This document shows, in pieces, positions 1 through 7,666 of a DNA stretch of 64,000 nucleotides. The notes under the pieces were generated by a model that did no database searches, was not told where the DNA came from, and saw nothing but the letters and a program-made list of their open reading frames with translations. Origin of the DNA: Comamonadaceae bacterium (lineage in GTDB: Bacteria > Pseudomonadota > Gammaproteobacteria > Burkholderiales > Burkholderiaceae_C); assembly GCA_947375135.1 (NCBI GenBank), contig CANCER010000012.1:1-64000 (forward strand), written 5' to 3'. Positions within the stretch are counted from its first letter, which is position 1. Every line of letters starts with the position of its first letter. Made by a program: the position numbers and the translations under genes.

Positions 1-273
1 ACCCTTGTCATTGGCAGCCCAGTCGTTCAAGTATTCTTGTGCCGATTTGGGAAAGGCTTTAACACCGGCCTTAGCACCCAATTGCTCACGCAGGCCGTAC
101 AGCGTGTCTTCCAGCGCCTCGGTCAGATTGGACTGCGCCATCACCCGCACATTGGGCACCACAAATACGCGGTGCAAAAAACTCGCCACCAGCGGCGCCG
201 AGTCAGCTGCCAGCAGGCGCCAGGCCGGGTGCTGGCGGCGCTGCATGTCCAGCGTGCCGTACTCGAGGTTCAT
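1..273 (-). CDS. jetA: DUF3375 family protein, JetA-like Wadjet subunit (N-terminal part only)
   Basis: The first 91 codons of a gene that leaves the window at base 1. The start ATG at 273 overlaps the btuD stop in an ATGA. The N-terminus begins MNLEYGTLDMQRRQHPAWRL and continues with a conserved APLVASFLHRVF stretch and an FPKSAQEYLNDW segment, which I recognise from memory as the start of DUF3375 proteins. In the published Wadjet systems DUF3375 is JetA, the kleisin-like partner of the SMC-like JetC; with JetB (DUF4194) and the nuclease JetD it restricts plasmids. The partner genes should lie to the left and are not visible. No Shine-Dalgarno is obvious, so the overlap suggests translational coupling to btuD. 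The family call rests on about 90 residues. Confidence 0.72.
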   Translation of the reverse strand, partial: MNLEYGTLDMQRRQHPAWRLLAADSAPLVASFLHRVFVVPNVRVMAQSNLTEALEDTLYGLREQLGAKAGVKAFPKSAQEYLNDWAANDKG

Positions 274-1109
274 GGAGTCCGCACGGGTAAAGCCACCCAT
301 TGGCCTTTAAGCGGATGGATCGCAATGCGGTTGTCAAATGCCTGACACACCGCATCGCGCGTAGACACATCCGTGGTCGCCCCATGGTGCGTGACACGCC
401 CCTCGCGCATCACCACCAGGCGGTTGGCGTTCAGGGCCATGGTGATCTCGTGCAACACGCTCACCACGGTGGTGCCGTGCATCAGCAGGGCTTCAACGAC
501 ACAGAGCCAGTCGGCCTGGTGCGGCGGGTCCAGATTGGCCAGCGGCTCGTCCATCAGCAGCACCTGGGCTTCGACCGCTAAAGCACGTGCCAGCAACACG
601 CGCTGGCGCTCGCCACCAGAGAGTTGCCCGAGCGCACGTTCCCGCCAATCCCAGGCCTGGGTGTAACGCAGTGAGCGCTCGACGGCCGCCATGTCCTTTT
701 CATTGGGTGGGGCCAGCCAGGCCTGGTGCGGCAGGCGCCCGAGCATGACCACATCCCAGGCGCTCAGGTCATCGGCCGAGGTTTCGTTCTGCCCCAGCCA
801 GGCCAGCGCGCGCGCGCGATGCCGCGGCGGCATGGAGTGGATGGGTTGGCCCAAGAGCGATACCGCGCCGCTGTGCGGCAGCAAATCGGCCAGGGCCTTG
901 AGCAGCGTGGACTTGCCCGCGCCGTTGGGGCCCAGAATGCTGGTCCACTGGCCTTGAACGATGTCCAGGGAAATGTCATGCAAGACCGCCCTGCCCCCCA
1001 GGCTGGCGCTGACGTGTTGCGCGCTCAGGGCTATGCAGGCAGCGGCGGGTGTTGCGGTGGCCGGTGCCGCAGCGGCTGACAGAGGCAGTGTGTGCACGTT
1101 GAGGCTCAC
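270..1109 (-). CDS. btuD: Cobalamin/iron-siderophore ABC transporter ATP-binding protein
   Basis: A 279-residue cytoplasmic ATPase of the BtuD/FecE class that powers corrinoid import through the permease encoded just upstream. Walker A GPNGAGKST is at about residues 60-68; the signature LSGGERQR and Walker B VLLMDEPLANLD follow, with a switch histidine in VLHEITMAL. I chose the GTG at 1109 because it forms a GTGA overlap with the permease stop. The longer open frame running upstream is only read-through of the permease region. The Ala/Thr-rich first 25 residues look like a nonconserved extension. Its stop overlaps the following jetA-like start. The operon and riboswitch make cobalamin the likely substrate. 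Confidence 0.9.
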   Translation of the reverse strand: MSLNVHTLPLSAAAAPATATPAAACIALSAQHVSASLGGRAVLHDISLDIVQGQWTSILGPNGAGKSTLLKALADLLPHSGAVSLLGQPIHSMPPRHRARALAWLGQNETSADDLSAWDVVMLGRLPHQAWLAPPNEKDMAAVERSLRYTQAWDWRERALGQLSGGERQRVLLARALAVEAQVLLMDEPLANLDPPHQADWLCVVEALLMHGTTVVSVLHEITMALNANRLVVMREGRVTHHGATTDVSTRDAVCQAFDNRIAIHPLKGQWVALPVRTP

Positions 1110-2188
1110 AGATCGCGCCCTCCGAGCGCGCCACCGCCCCGGTGCATCAGCCACAGCAGGTAGAGCCCGCCCAGCACCGCAGTCAACACGCCCACCGGCA
1201 GTTCCTGCGGCGCAATCAGCCAGCGCGCCAACAGATCGGCCCCGCCCAGCAATACCGCCCCCATGGCGCTGGCCAGCCACATCAGCTGGCGGTGCGGCAC
1301 GCGCACGATGGCGCGCACCAGGTGCGGTGCGGCCAGGCCGACAAAGGCTATCAAACCGGTTTGCGCCACGGCGGTTCCGGTGGCCAGGGCCAGCACCGCA
1401 ACCAGGGCCGCGCGCAACGGGGCTATAGGCAGCCCCAGGCTTTGGGCCGTGGCCTCACCCAAACTCAGACCATCCAGCACACGGGCCAGCGTCCAGGCCG
1501 CGACCACGCAGACCAGCCAGACCAGGGCCATCAGCACGCAGGAGGTCCAACCGATAAAGCTGGTGGAGCCCAGCAAAAACGACTGCATGGCCTGCAGCGA
1601 ATCGGGCGAGAACAGCAGCACCAGTGAGGTCACAGCCCCCAGCACCACGCCCACAATCACGCCGGCCAGTAGCAGGCGCAACGTCTGCTGCACGCCGCGC
1701 GCCAACGACAGGGTCAGCATCACGGCAAACACCGCGCCGGCAAAAGCGGCACCCGTCAGCCCCAGCCGCACCCAGACGCTGTTCGAAAAAAAGCTCGCCG
1801 CCACACCCCCTTCAGCCATCATGCTGCCGCCCACCATGCCTGCGCCGCCGCCCATGCCGGCTAACGCCAAAGCGATGCCCAGTGAAGCGCCCGAAGCACT
1901 GCCCAGCAAATAGGGGTCTGCCAGCGGGTTGCGAAACAGCCCCTGCGCCAGGGCACCCGCCAGGCCGAGCAGCGCGCCCGCCGCCAGGGCGCCCACGGTG
2001 CGCGGCAACCGGATGTCCCACACAATTTGTTGCGCCATGGCGCGCTCGACAGGCGGTGTGTGTTCGCCCAGCAGCAGGCCTACCGTGTTCTCAAAACCGG
2101 CGCTGCCTATGCACAAGCCCAGCACGGCAAAAGCGGCGCACACCGACAGTGCCAGCCAGAGCAACCAGGCTGAGCGCGTGGCGATCAT
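1106..2188 (-). CDS. btuC: Cobalamin ABC transporter permease (FecCD/BtuC family)
   Basis: A 360-residue inner-membrane permease with the many hydrophobic segments typical of BtuC/FecCD subunits. Family-like stretches are IRLPRTVGALAAGALLGLAG, NPLADPYLLGSASGASLG and GLAAPHLVRAIVRVPHRQLM. It should form a dimer that takes corrinoid from the periplasmic binding protein. The start ATG at 2188 overlaps the btuF stop in an ATGA and gives a normal N-terminus (MIATRSAWLLWLA). An upstream in-frame ATG at 2230 would add 14 unlikely residues inside btuF. It is followed by btuD with a GTGA overlap. Confidence 0.9.
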   Translation of the reverse strand: MIATRSAWLLWLALSVCAAFAVLGLCIGSAGFENTVGLLLGEHTPPVERAMAQQIVWDIRLPRTVGALAAGALLGLAGALAQGLFRNPLADPYLLGSASGASLGIALALAGMGGGAGMVGGSMMAEGGVAASFFSNSVWVRLGLTGAAFAGAVFAVMLTLSLARGVQQTLRLLLAGVIVGVVLGAVTSLVLLFSPDSLQAMQSFLLGSTSFIGWTSCVLMALVWLVCVVAAWTLARVLDGLSLGEATAQSLGLPIAPLRAALVAVLALATGTAVAQTGLIAFVGLAAPHLVRAIVRVPHRQLMWLASAMGAVLLGGADLLARWLIAPQELPVGVLTAVLGGLYLLWLMHRGGGALGGRDL

Positions 2189-3084
2189 GGGGGCACACCG
2201 GTTGCAGGTGCCGCTTTGTCGATCAGGCACTGCGCCATGATCCGTGCACCCTCGGCCATGCGTGGGCCTGGTCGCACCAGCACGTCAGACTGTCCGGGCG
2301 TAAACACGCAGACATGGTGCTCTCGAATGGCACGCATGCGGCTCCAGCCGGGACGCTGCGCCAGGTCCTCCAGGTGGGACTCGCCCACCATGATCAGGTC
2401 CGGGTTCTCACGCACCACCAGCTCCGGATTCACCAGGGGAAACGGCCCCAGCCTGGCCGGCAAAATATTCTTCACACCCAGGCGGGTCAAGGTTTCGCCG
2501 ATAAAAGAGGCTTCGCCAGCACCATACGGTCCCCGGTTGACTTCAAAGTAGACCCGGGTGCCTCGCACGCTGGCTGGAATGGATTGGGCCGCGGCGTTCA
2601 CACCGGCATCCATCTCGCGCCACAGTTTTTGTCCGTCCGGCACTTCCAGCAACTGCGTCAGCTTGGCGATCGTGCGCTGCACATCGGCGTACGTCTTGGG
2701 CTCCAGCGCAAACACCGGAATGCCCAAGGCCGTCAGACGTTGGGCCGAACGCGAGGCGAGTGCTGCCAGCACCACATCCGGATGCAGGGCCACAATGGCC
2801 TCGATGTTCGGGTCCATGCCACCGCCCACATGCGCCAGCTTTTTCACCGACTCCGGGAAATTCGAATAGCGGTCCACCCCGACCAGGCGCTGGCACTGGC
2901 CCAGGGCACAGACCGTCTCGGTGAGCGATGGCAGCAGGCTGACGATGCGCTGCGGTGCCTTGGCGAGTTTCAAGGTAACGCCCTGGTCGTCCGTCAGCTC
3001 CACAGCCTGAACCGGGCTGGCGAGCACTGCCCATGCCCATGCGGCCAGTGCAGCCATTGAAGCCCATTGAATACCACGCTTCAT
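2185..3084 (-). CDS. btuF: Periplasmic cobalamin-binding protein (BtuF-like)
   Basis: A 299-residue substrate-binding protein for the BtuCD transporter. It opens with a Sec signal peptide (MKRGIQWASMAALAAWAWAV, cleaved near SPVQA). The class III binding-protein core follows: APQRIVSLLPSLTETVCALG, then VGVDRYSNFPESVKKLAHVGG. The ATG at 3084 overlaps the cobU stop (ATGA) and sits exactly at the signal peptide; the longer frame to 3141 lies inside cobU. A second binding-protein gene without a signal peptide is encoded further upstream, so this copy is the better candidate for the transport partner. Confidence 0.88.
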   Translation of the reverse strand: MKRGIQWASMAALAAWAWAVLASPVQAVELTDDQGVTLKLAKAPQRIVSLLPSLTETVCALGQCQRLVGVDRYSNFPESVKKLAHVGGGMDPNIEAIVALHPDVVLAALASRSAQRLTALGIPVFALEPKTYADVQRTIAKLTQLLEVPDGQKLWREMDAGVNAAAQSIPASVRGTRVYFEVNRGPYGAGEASFIGETLTRLGVKNILPARLGPFPLVNPELVVRENPDLIMVGESHLEDLAQRPGWSRMRAIREHHVCVFTPGQSDVLVRPGPRMAEGARIMAQCLIDKAAPATGVPP

Positions 3085-3686
3085 GCGGAACCTTTGAGTG
3101 TGAGCGGCAGCCCGGCTGCCATCAGGGTGACACGGCTGCAAACCCGGGCTACGTCCTGGTTCAGGCGGCCCAGCGTGTCCACAAAGGCGCGCACCTGCGC
3201 GCCCATGGGAATCACGCCCATGCCGATTTCATTACCAACCAGCACCACGGGGCCGGGGGCCTGTGACAGTGCCTGCAAAAAGTGCGCGACCGGAGCGGCT
3301 GCCAGGTCCATGCTGCTGTCGCTGGCAAAGTCATGTTGGCCGTCACCGGACGGCATCGGCATCACGAGATTGGTCAGCCACAGGGTCAGACAGTCCACCA
3401 CCACCAGGGTGTCGGGCTGGCTCAGGCGGGCAAGTTCCTCGGCAAGTGCCACCGGTTCTTCTGCAGTTCGCATGCCGGGCACGCGCTCAACACGGTCTGC
3501 CTGATGGCGGGCGATGCGTTGTCGCATCTCCTCGTCCCAAGGCTGGGCCGTGGCAACCAGTACGGCCTTGTGCGCGGGGTTGGCGTCCAGCCACTGGCGT
3601 GCCAGCAGCTCGGCGCGGCGCGACTTGCCGCTGCGCTGGCCGCCCAGAATCAGTTCGGTGGCGGCGATGTGGGTGGCGTCACTCAT
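3081..3686 (-). CDS. cobU: Bifunctional adenosylcobinamide kinase / adenosylcobinamide-phosphate guanylyltransferase
   Basis: A 201-residue CobU/CobP enzyme that phosphorylates adenosylcobinamide and then attaches GMP, activating salvaged corrinoid for nucleotide-loop assembly. The P-loop GGQRSGKS is at residues 15-22. A later LVVVDCLTLWLTNLV carries the acidic Walker B-like site, and GNEIGMGVIPMGAQVRAFVD is typical of the family C-terminus. The start at 3686 overlaps the preceding stop (ATGA). No other nucleotide-loop genes (cobS, cobC, cobT) are visible in the window, so the rest of the pathway must be elsewhere. Confidence 0.93.
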   Translation of the reverse strand: MSDATHIAATELILGGQRSGKSRRAELLARQWLDANPAHKAVLVATAQPWDEEMRQRIARHQADRVERVPGMRTAEEPVALAEELARLSQPDTLVVVDCLTLWLTNLVMPMPSGDGQHDFASDSSMDLAAAPVAHFLQALSQAPGPVVLVGNEIGMGVIPMGAQVRAFVDTLGRLNQDVARVCSRVTLMAAGLPLTLKGSA

Positions 3687-4525
3687 GCCGATGCCCGCTG
3701 CTGTCGATCCAGGTCCATCCACTGCAGGATGAATCCATGCAGCTTGCGCACCCCGTCGGTCAGTGCGGCAGGGCCGGGCTGCAGGATGTCGGGGGACTTG
3801 ATTTCAAACAACTGCTGGCGCTTCACAGCGGCCACTGCGCCCCAGCCCTCGCGGGCGGCCACGTTCTCCGGCCGGAATTTCTTGCCGCACCAGGAGCCAA
3901 AAATGATGTCCGGGTTGCGCCGCACGATCTCGGCTCCATCGGCAATGATGCGGTTCTTTCCCAGCGATTCCAGCGACAACTCGGAAAAGCAGTCGTCGCC
4001 GCCGGCAATGCCCACCAACTCGGAAACCCAACGGATGGCACTGATGTGCGGCACATCCCACTCTTCAAAAAACACCTTGGGCCGGCGCGCACCGGCCGCC
4101 ACGCGCGCGGCTACGGCCGCCTGCATGGCGCGCAGATCAGCCTGCATGGCCGTGATGCGCTGCAAGCCCTGCTCGGCCTCGCCCACCATGGCAGCCACCT
4201 GGAACAGCATGGAAAAAATCTCCGCCACGCTGCGCTGGTTGAAGATGGTGACCTGCACGCCTTGGCGAATCAACGCCGCAGCGATGTCAGCCTGCAAGTC
4301 CGAAAAACCCAGCACACAGTCGGGTTGGAGCGCCAGAATCTTGTCGATCCTGGCGCTCAAAAAAGCGCTGACCTTGGGCTTTTCCTCCCGCGCCCGGCGC
4401 GGACGCACGGTGTAACCCGAAATGCCGACGATGCGGCTCTCCTGCCCCAGCAGGTAGAGCCATTCGGTGGTCTCCTCGGTGAGACACACGATGCGTTGGG
4501 GGCCCAAAGGCAGAGCGTCAATCAC
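3683..4525 (-). CDS. Signal-less corrinoid-binding protein (BtuF fold)
   Basis: A 280-residue protein of the periplasmic-binding (TroA/BtuF) fold, beginning VIDALPLGPQRIVCLTEETT. No signal peptide is present at any reasonable start. I prefer the GTG at 4525, which follows a weak GGA 17 bases after the btuB stop; the longer frame to 4819 lies inside btuB. Visible family features are QRIVCLTEETTEWLYLLG, a helix-backbone region around residues 110-140, and NPDIIFGSWCGKKF. Either export depends on something unusual, or the protein binds corrinoid in the cytoplasm, perhaps handing it to CobU encoded next. The fold is clear; the role is inference. Confidence 0.72.
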   Translation of the reverse strand: MIDALPLGPQRIVCLTEETTEWLYLLGQESRIVGISGYTVRPRRAREEKPKVSAFLSARIDKILALQPDCVLGFSDLQADIAAALIRQGVQVTIFNQRSVAEIFSMLFQVAAMVGEAEQGLQRITAMQADLRAMQAAVAARVAAGARRPKVFFEEWDVPHISAIRWVSELVGIAGGDDCFSELSLESLGKNRIIADGAEIVRRNPDIIFGSWCGKKFRPENVAAREGWGAVAAVKRQQLFEIKSPDILQPGPAALTDGVRKLHGFILQWMDLDRQQRASA

Positions 4526-4542
4526 GGTAGTTTCCAGCCGGG

Positions 4543-6501
4543 CTAGAACTTCAGCTTGATGGATGCCATGACCTGGCGCCCGGCTTCCGCATAAATGCCA
4601 CCCGGCGCGCTGTCGGCGCAATTGACGGCCAGGGTATAAAACTTGGAATCGGCCAGGTTCTTCACGCCCAGACCCAACTCCATCGCATGAACGGCATAGC
4701 CGTAGTGCATATCCAGCGTGGTGTACCCCGGCATGGCACATTGGTTCTGGAAGTTCACTTTTTGCTCGGAGATCCAGCTCAAGCCCATGTCCACCGTATG
4801 TCCGCCTGCAGGCACCCATGTTGCGCCGATCGCCACGGTCTGCTTGGGCACCAGGGGAATGTCATTGCCCTGATACGGCCCCGCAACGAAGCGGGACTGT
4901 TGAACCGTTGCATGCAGGCGCAGTGACAGCGTGGATTGCAAGGACTGGTGCAACTCAAACTCCAAGCCCTGGTGCTGCGTGGGATCCAGATTCACGTTGG
5001 CGCCGGGAAATGTGAAGCCCGGCACCGTCGCCGCCGAGTCGTAGCCAATCTCGTTATTCAGGTCACTGCGAAACCAACGCAATTCAGCGCGTCCGCTGGC
5101 GTAGGTCTTGCGCACACCGATTTCCGTGTCCCTGGAGGTTTGCGCTTTCAGCGGCAGGCCTGGCAGGACGTAGGAGAACTCATCCACATTTGCCAGACGG
5201 AAGCTCTGGCCGCTGCGTCCATAGGCGCTTACACCATCAGCCAGCAACTGCGTCACCCCGAAGTGCCAGGCGCTCTGGTTTTCATCCAGCCGGGTGGCCG
5301 AGCCAGCGTCGGTCTTGGTCAATACCTCACTTCGATAGCCGAATGCCAGGCGGGTTCCTGTAGCCAGCAGTGACACGTCGTCCGTGATGTAGGTGGCCGC
5401 AGAGACCGCGTCCGATTGACCGCTCCAGGAGCTGATGCGCTTCCAATCCCCGTTGTCCAGACCTATCACCAAGGCGTTCTTGTAGGACGGTGCATTCGTC
5501 TCGTAACGGGCCCGGGCATTCGCGCTGGACGCCTTCACGTCGTAGATAGTGGAGCCATAGGGCGCGAAGGCCGCGTTTTCGTTGTCGTATTTTTTGGTGC
5601 GCTCGCCCAGATCGAGGCCTAATTGCCAGTCGCCCACGTAAGCCTCCACAAACGCGCCGGAGCTTTCGTTTTTCATCTGGTTAAAGGCCGTCTTGTACAT
5701 CGCATTGGCCTGGTAGGGGTCGGCATCGTACTGGGCTTGCGACAGTCCGCCGGGTGTGCCGCTATGCAGCAGGTTGCGCCCGGACTGCGCGCCCAGACGG
5801 AGCCATTCGTTGGACCATTGCACCGTTGCCGAGAGACTATTGGAGTCCGACGCAAAGTTCTCCCGGTGCCCGTCGGTGGTGCGATCGCTGCCCGCCACAT
5901 CAATCGACAAACCGCCTGCACGCAAAACCGCGCTGGCCTTCTCTTCGCGCAAACCAAAATTGCCAATGGTCAAACCCAACTGCGCCGAGCTTTTGCGCTC
6001 CACCCCCATGCCGGCCTTGGTCGTCACAATGATGGCGCCACCGGTGGCACCCTCGCCATAGACCACGGCAGCATTGCCGCGAATCACTTCGATCTTTTCT
6101 ATGGTCTCCACCGCAATCGCGCCCAGAGCGACGGAAGACTGGTCCTGCTCGCTCAGACGCCGTCCGTCCACGATCACGACCTGGTTTTGACTGGCTGTTG
6201 CACCAAAGCCGCGCAGATCCAAGGTGTAGTTGTTACCACCCGTCGTGTCCAGCGTGCCATGCACACCCAGGATCTTCATCACCGCCTCACTCACCGAAGA
6301 AGCGCCCGAGGCTGCAATCTCCTGGGCACTGATGATGCTGACACCATAAGAAAGCGCGTCCGCAGACTCTGCAAAACGGCTCGCCGTCACCACCACCTCG
6401 GCCAGGGTAGCTTTGCTGTCGGACTGCGCATACGCAGAAATGACCGACAGACAGGCAAGCGAAAGTACGCTCAGACGCGCACGACGAAAAGAAGATTTCA
6501 T
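4543..6501 (-). CDS. btuB: TonB-dependent vitamin B12 receptor (BtuB-like)
   Basis: A 652-residue outer-membrane receptor with a signal peptide (MKSSFRRARLSVLSLACLSV, then ISAYAQ). A TonB-box-like LAEVVVTASRF follows, then a plug domain with IEKIEVIRGNAAVVYGEGATGG and a C-terminal barrel ending in Phe (ASIKLKF). The B12 riboswitch just upstream and the corrinoid genes downstream identify the ligand as cobalamin or a precursor. The ATG at 6501 is chosen for the signal peptide; the open frame to 6789 is read-through of the riboswitch. It is the first gene of the operon and its leader can be attenuated by ligand. Confidence 0.9.
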   Translation of the reverse strand: MKSSFRRARLSVLSLACLSVISAYAQSDSKATLAEVVVTASRFAESADALSYGVSIISAQEIAASGASSVSEAVMKILGVHGTLDTTGGNNYTLDLRGFGATASQNQVVIVDGRRLSEQDQSSVALGAIAVETIEKIEVIRGNAAVVYGEGATGGAIIVTTKAGMGVERKSSAQLGLTIGNFGLREEKASAVLRAGGLSIDVAGSDRTTDGHRENFASDSNSLSATVQWSNEWLRLGAQSGRNLLHSGTPGGLSQAQYDADPYQANAMYKTAFNQMKNESSGAFVEAYVGDWQLGLDLGERTKKYDNENAAFAPYGSTIYDVKASSANARARYETNAPSYKNALVIGLDNGDWKRISSWSGQSDAVSAATYITDDVSLLATGTRLAFGYRSEVLTKTDAGSATRLDENQSAWHFGVTQLLADGVSAYGRSGQSFRLANVDEFSYVLPGLPLKAQTSRDTEIGVRKTYASGRAELRWFRSDLNNEIGYDSAATVPGFTFPGANVNLDPTQHQGLEFELHQSLQSTLSLRLHATVQQSRFVAGPYQGNDIPLVPKQTVAIGATWVPAGGHTVDMGLSWISEQKVNFQNQCAMPGYTTLDMHYGYAVHAMELGLGVKNLADSKFYTLAVNCADSAPGGIYAEAGRQVMASIKLKF

Positions 6502-6519
6502 TTTGAAAAATACCCGACT

Positions 6520-6548
6520 AAAAACCCTCGCCGTCTTCCCCGACAGCG
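6520..6548 (-). terminator. Candidate riboswitch expression platform (intrinsic terminator) before btuB
   Basis: On the minus strand, CGCTGTC (6548-6542) can pair with GACGGCG (6535-6529), seven pairs including one G-U, around a GGGGAA loop. Four bases later a run of five T ends at 6520. It lies between the riboswitch core and the btuB start, as expected if ligand binding stops transcription. The stem is short, so control at the ribosome-binding site remains possible. Confidence 0.45.
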
Positions 6549-6588
6549 CTTGGGCGTTAAGGCCGCACGCACGTGCAACCACCTTGTT

Positions 6589-6780
6589 GGCCGGTATCCG
6601 GGCTGGTGGAGCTACCGTCATCGCCTTCCCGGACACGTGTTCAAGCGTCCAGTGGCTGTGATGAAAGCGGTGTCCTGCGACACGTCCACTTACCGTTGCG
6701 GGGGCAGCGCAGGTTAGGCGGGCCATGGTTTGACCCTCCCTCCTGCTTCCCGTTGAACTGCGGCATGTGAACCACACCGC
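6589..6780 (-). promoter_or_regulatory. Cobalamin (B12) riboswitch
   Basis: The minus-strand leader upstream of btuB carries the main conserved blocks of the cobalamin riboswitch class. These are a GGGAAGCAGG segment near 6750, the B12 box GCTGCCCCCGCAACGGTAAG at 6708-6689, and a terminal AGCCCGGATACCGGCC motif ending at 6589. It should bind adenosylcobalamin or a related corrinoid and shut down the whole btuB-to-btuD operon when B12 is plentiful. The 5' boundary is approximate. Covariance-model scoring would settle the exact limits. Confidence 0.9.
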
Positions 6781-6862
6781 GAGCACCAACAGGCGAATTT
6801 TACCCCGACGGCATCCCGCAAAACCCTACAATGCGACTTCTATGGTGAACATCGCGACGAAC

Positions 6863-7087
6863 ATGTCGACCCCTTCTCAAACCGACCAAATTGCTGAACG
6901 CGTTGACCGCCTGCTTCTGCGTTATGCCGAGGTGCAGCGCACCAATGCGCTGCTGGCCACGCAGCTCCAGGAACTCACCCATGAGCGGGATTCGCTGAAA
7001 ACGCGTCTGAATGCGGCGCGCTTGCGGGTAGACGCCCTGCTGGAGAGTCTGCCCGAGAGCAACGCCAACCCGAAGGACGCGCCATGA
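6863..7087 (+). CDS. ZapB-like short coiled-coil protein
   Basis: A 74-residue, nearly all-helical protein (MSTPSQTDQIAERVDRLLLR onward) with a heptad-like pattern over residues 8-60, overlapping zapA in an ATGA. Short coiled-coil proteins of the DUF904/TIGR02449 type commonly precede zapA and are thought to help septal-ring assembly. I take the ATG at 6863; another in-frame ATG at 6842 would add seven residues. Neither has a strong Shine-Dalgarno. The function is inferred from position and coiled-coil character only. Confidence 0.7.
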   Translation: MSTPSQTDQIAERVDRLLLRYAEVQRTNALLATQLQELTHERDSLKTRLNAARLRVDALLESLPESNANPKDAP

Positions 7088-7407
7088 ACCAACTCGACGT
7101 GCAAATCATGGGCCAGAGCTATTTGCTGGGCTGCCCGGATGGCGGCGAAGTGCGCCTGCTCGAGGCCGTACAGCGTGTGGATGAAGCCATGTGCAAAATT
7201 CGCGATGCCAACAAAGTGCGCGCACGTGACCGCATTGCGGTGCTGGCGGCGCTGAACCTGGCTTTTGAACTGTCGGACAAGGTGGCGCCCGCCCTCACCG
7301 AACCGGATCCGGCGGCCAACAGCCTTGCTGCCACGCAAAGCGACGTGCTAAGCGCCTTGCTTGCCCGTCTGGATGATGCGCTGAGCGAAGACGGCCAGTT
7401 GCTTTAA
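7084..7407 (+). CDS. zapA: Cell division protein ZapA
   Basis: A 107-residue FtsZ-associated protein that cross-links and stabilises the Z ring at midcell. The N-terminal globular part reads LDVQIMGQSYLLGCPDGGEV, followed by LLEAVQRVDEAMCKIRDANK and a helical tail (RIAVLAALNLAFELSDKV), as in the ZapA family. The start overlaps the upstream coiled-coil gene by four bases, so the two are probably translated together. The 6S RNA gene begins about 65 bases after its stop, the same zapA-ssrS adjacency seen in many proteobacteria. Confidence 0.93.
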   Translation: MNQLDVQIMGQSYLLGCPDGGEVRLLEAVQRVDEAMCKIRDANKVRARDRIAVLAALNLAFELSDKVAPALTEPDPAANSLAATQSDVLSALLARLDDALSEDGQLL

Positions 7408-7459
7408 ACCGCCCGCAATTAAACAGGGCTCCGGGACTACACACCCTGTCTGCGCACTC

Positions 7460-7465
7460 TACAAT
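7460..7465 (+). promoter_or_regulatory. -10 element of the 6S RNA promoter
   Basis: TACAAT at 7460-7465 is followed six bases later by the G at 7472, where the 6S closing stem begins. That spacing fits a sigma-70 start point. No good -35 hexamer is visible at the usual distance; GACTAC at 7435-7440 is the closest. Confidence 0.55.
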
Positions 7466-7470
7466 TGCGC

Positions 7471-7644
7471 TGTCTGCGGTGCACGCCGGGCTTTATATTT
7501 CCTTGTACCAATGCTCTTTGAGCAAGGGCTTGGAACATTGCCCCGCCAGCGTGATCATCTCGCGTTAGATGAACCCAAGGCTTGTGCTGACCTCGCCCAC
7601 CTGAACCCTGGTTCAGGATGACGGTCCGGTAGCATTCGCAGACA
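7471..7644 (+). ncRNA. ssrS: 6S RNA
   Basis: A transcript of about 175 nt directly after zapA. Its ends pair perfectly: GTCTGCG at 7472-7478 with CGCAGAC at 7637-7643. The interior has the long, bulged rod layout of 6S RNA, including the CACCTGAACCCTGGTTCAGG block near 7600-7618 that I recognise from betaproteobacterial 6S RNAs. 6S RNA mimics an open promoter and sequesters sigma-70 RNA polymerase in stationary phase. Synteny (zapA-ssrS), terminal pairing and a well-placed -10 element all agree. Confidence 0.87.
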
Positions 7645-7666
7645 CCTTTACCTTCCCTCCCCCGCC

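Noticed and set aside
1624..3060. A 478-codon open frame on the plus strand
   Set aside because: It is antisense to btuC and btuF, has Arg/Pro-rich low-complexity composition typical of GC-rich shadow frames, and has no motif.
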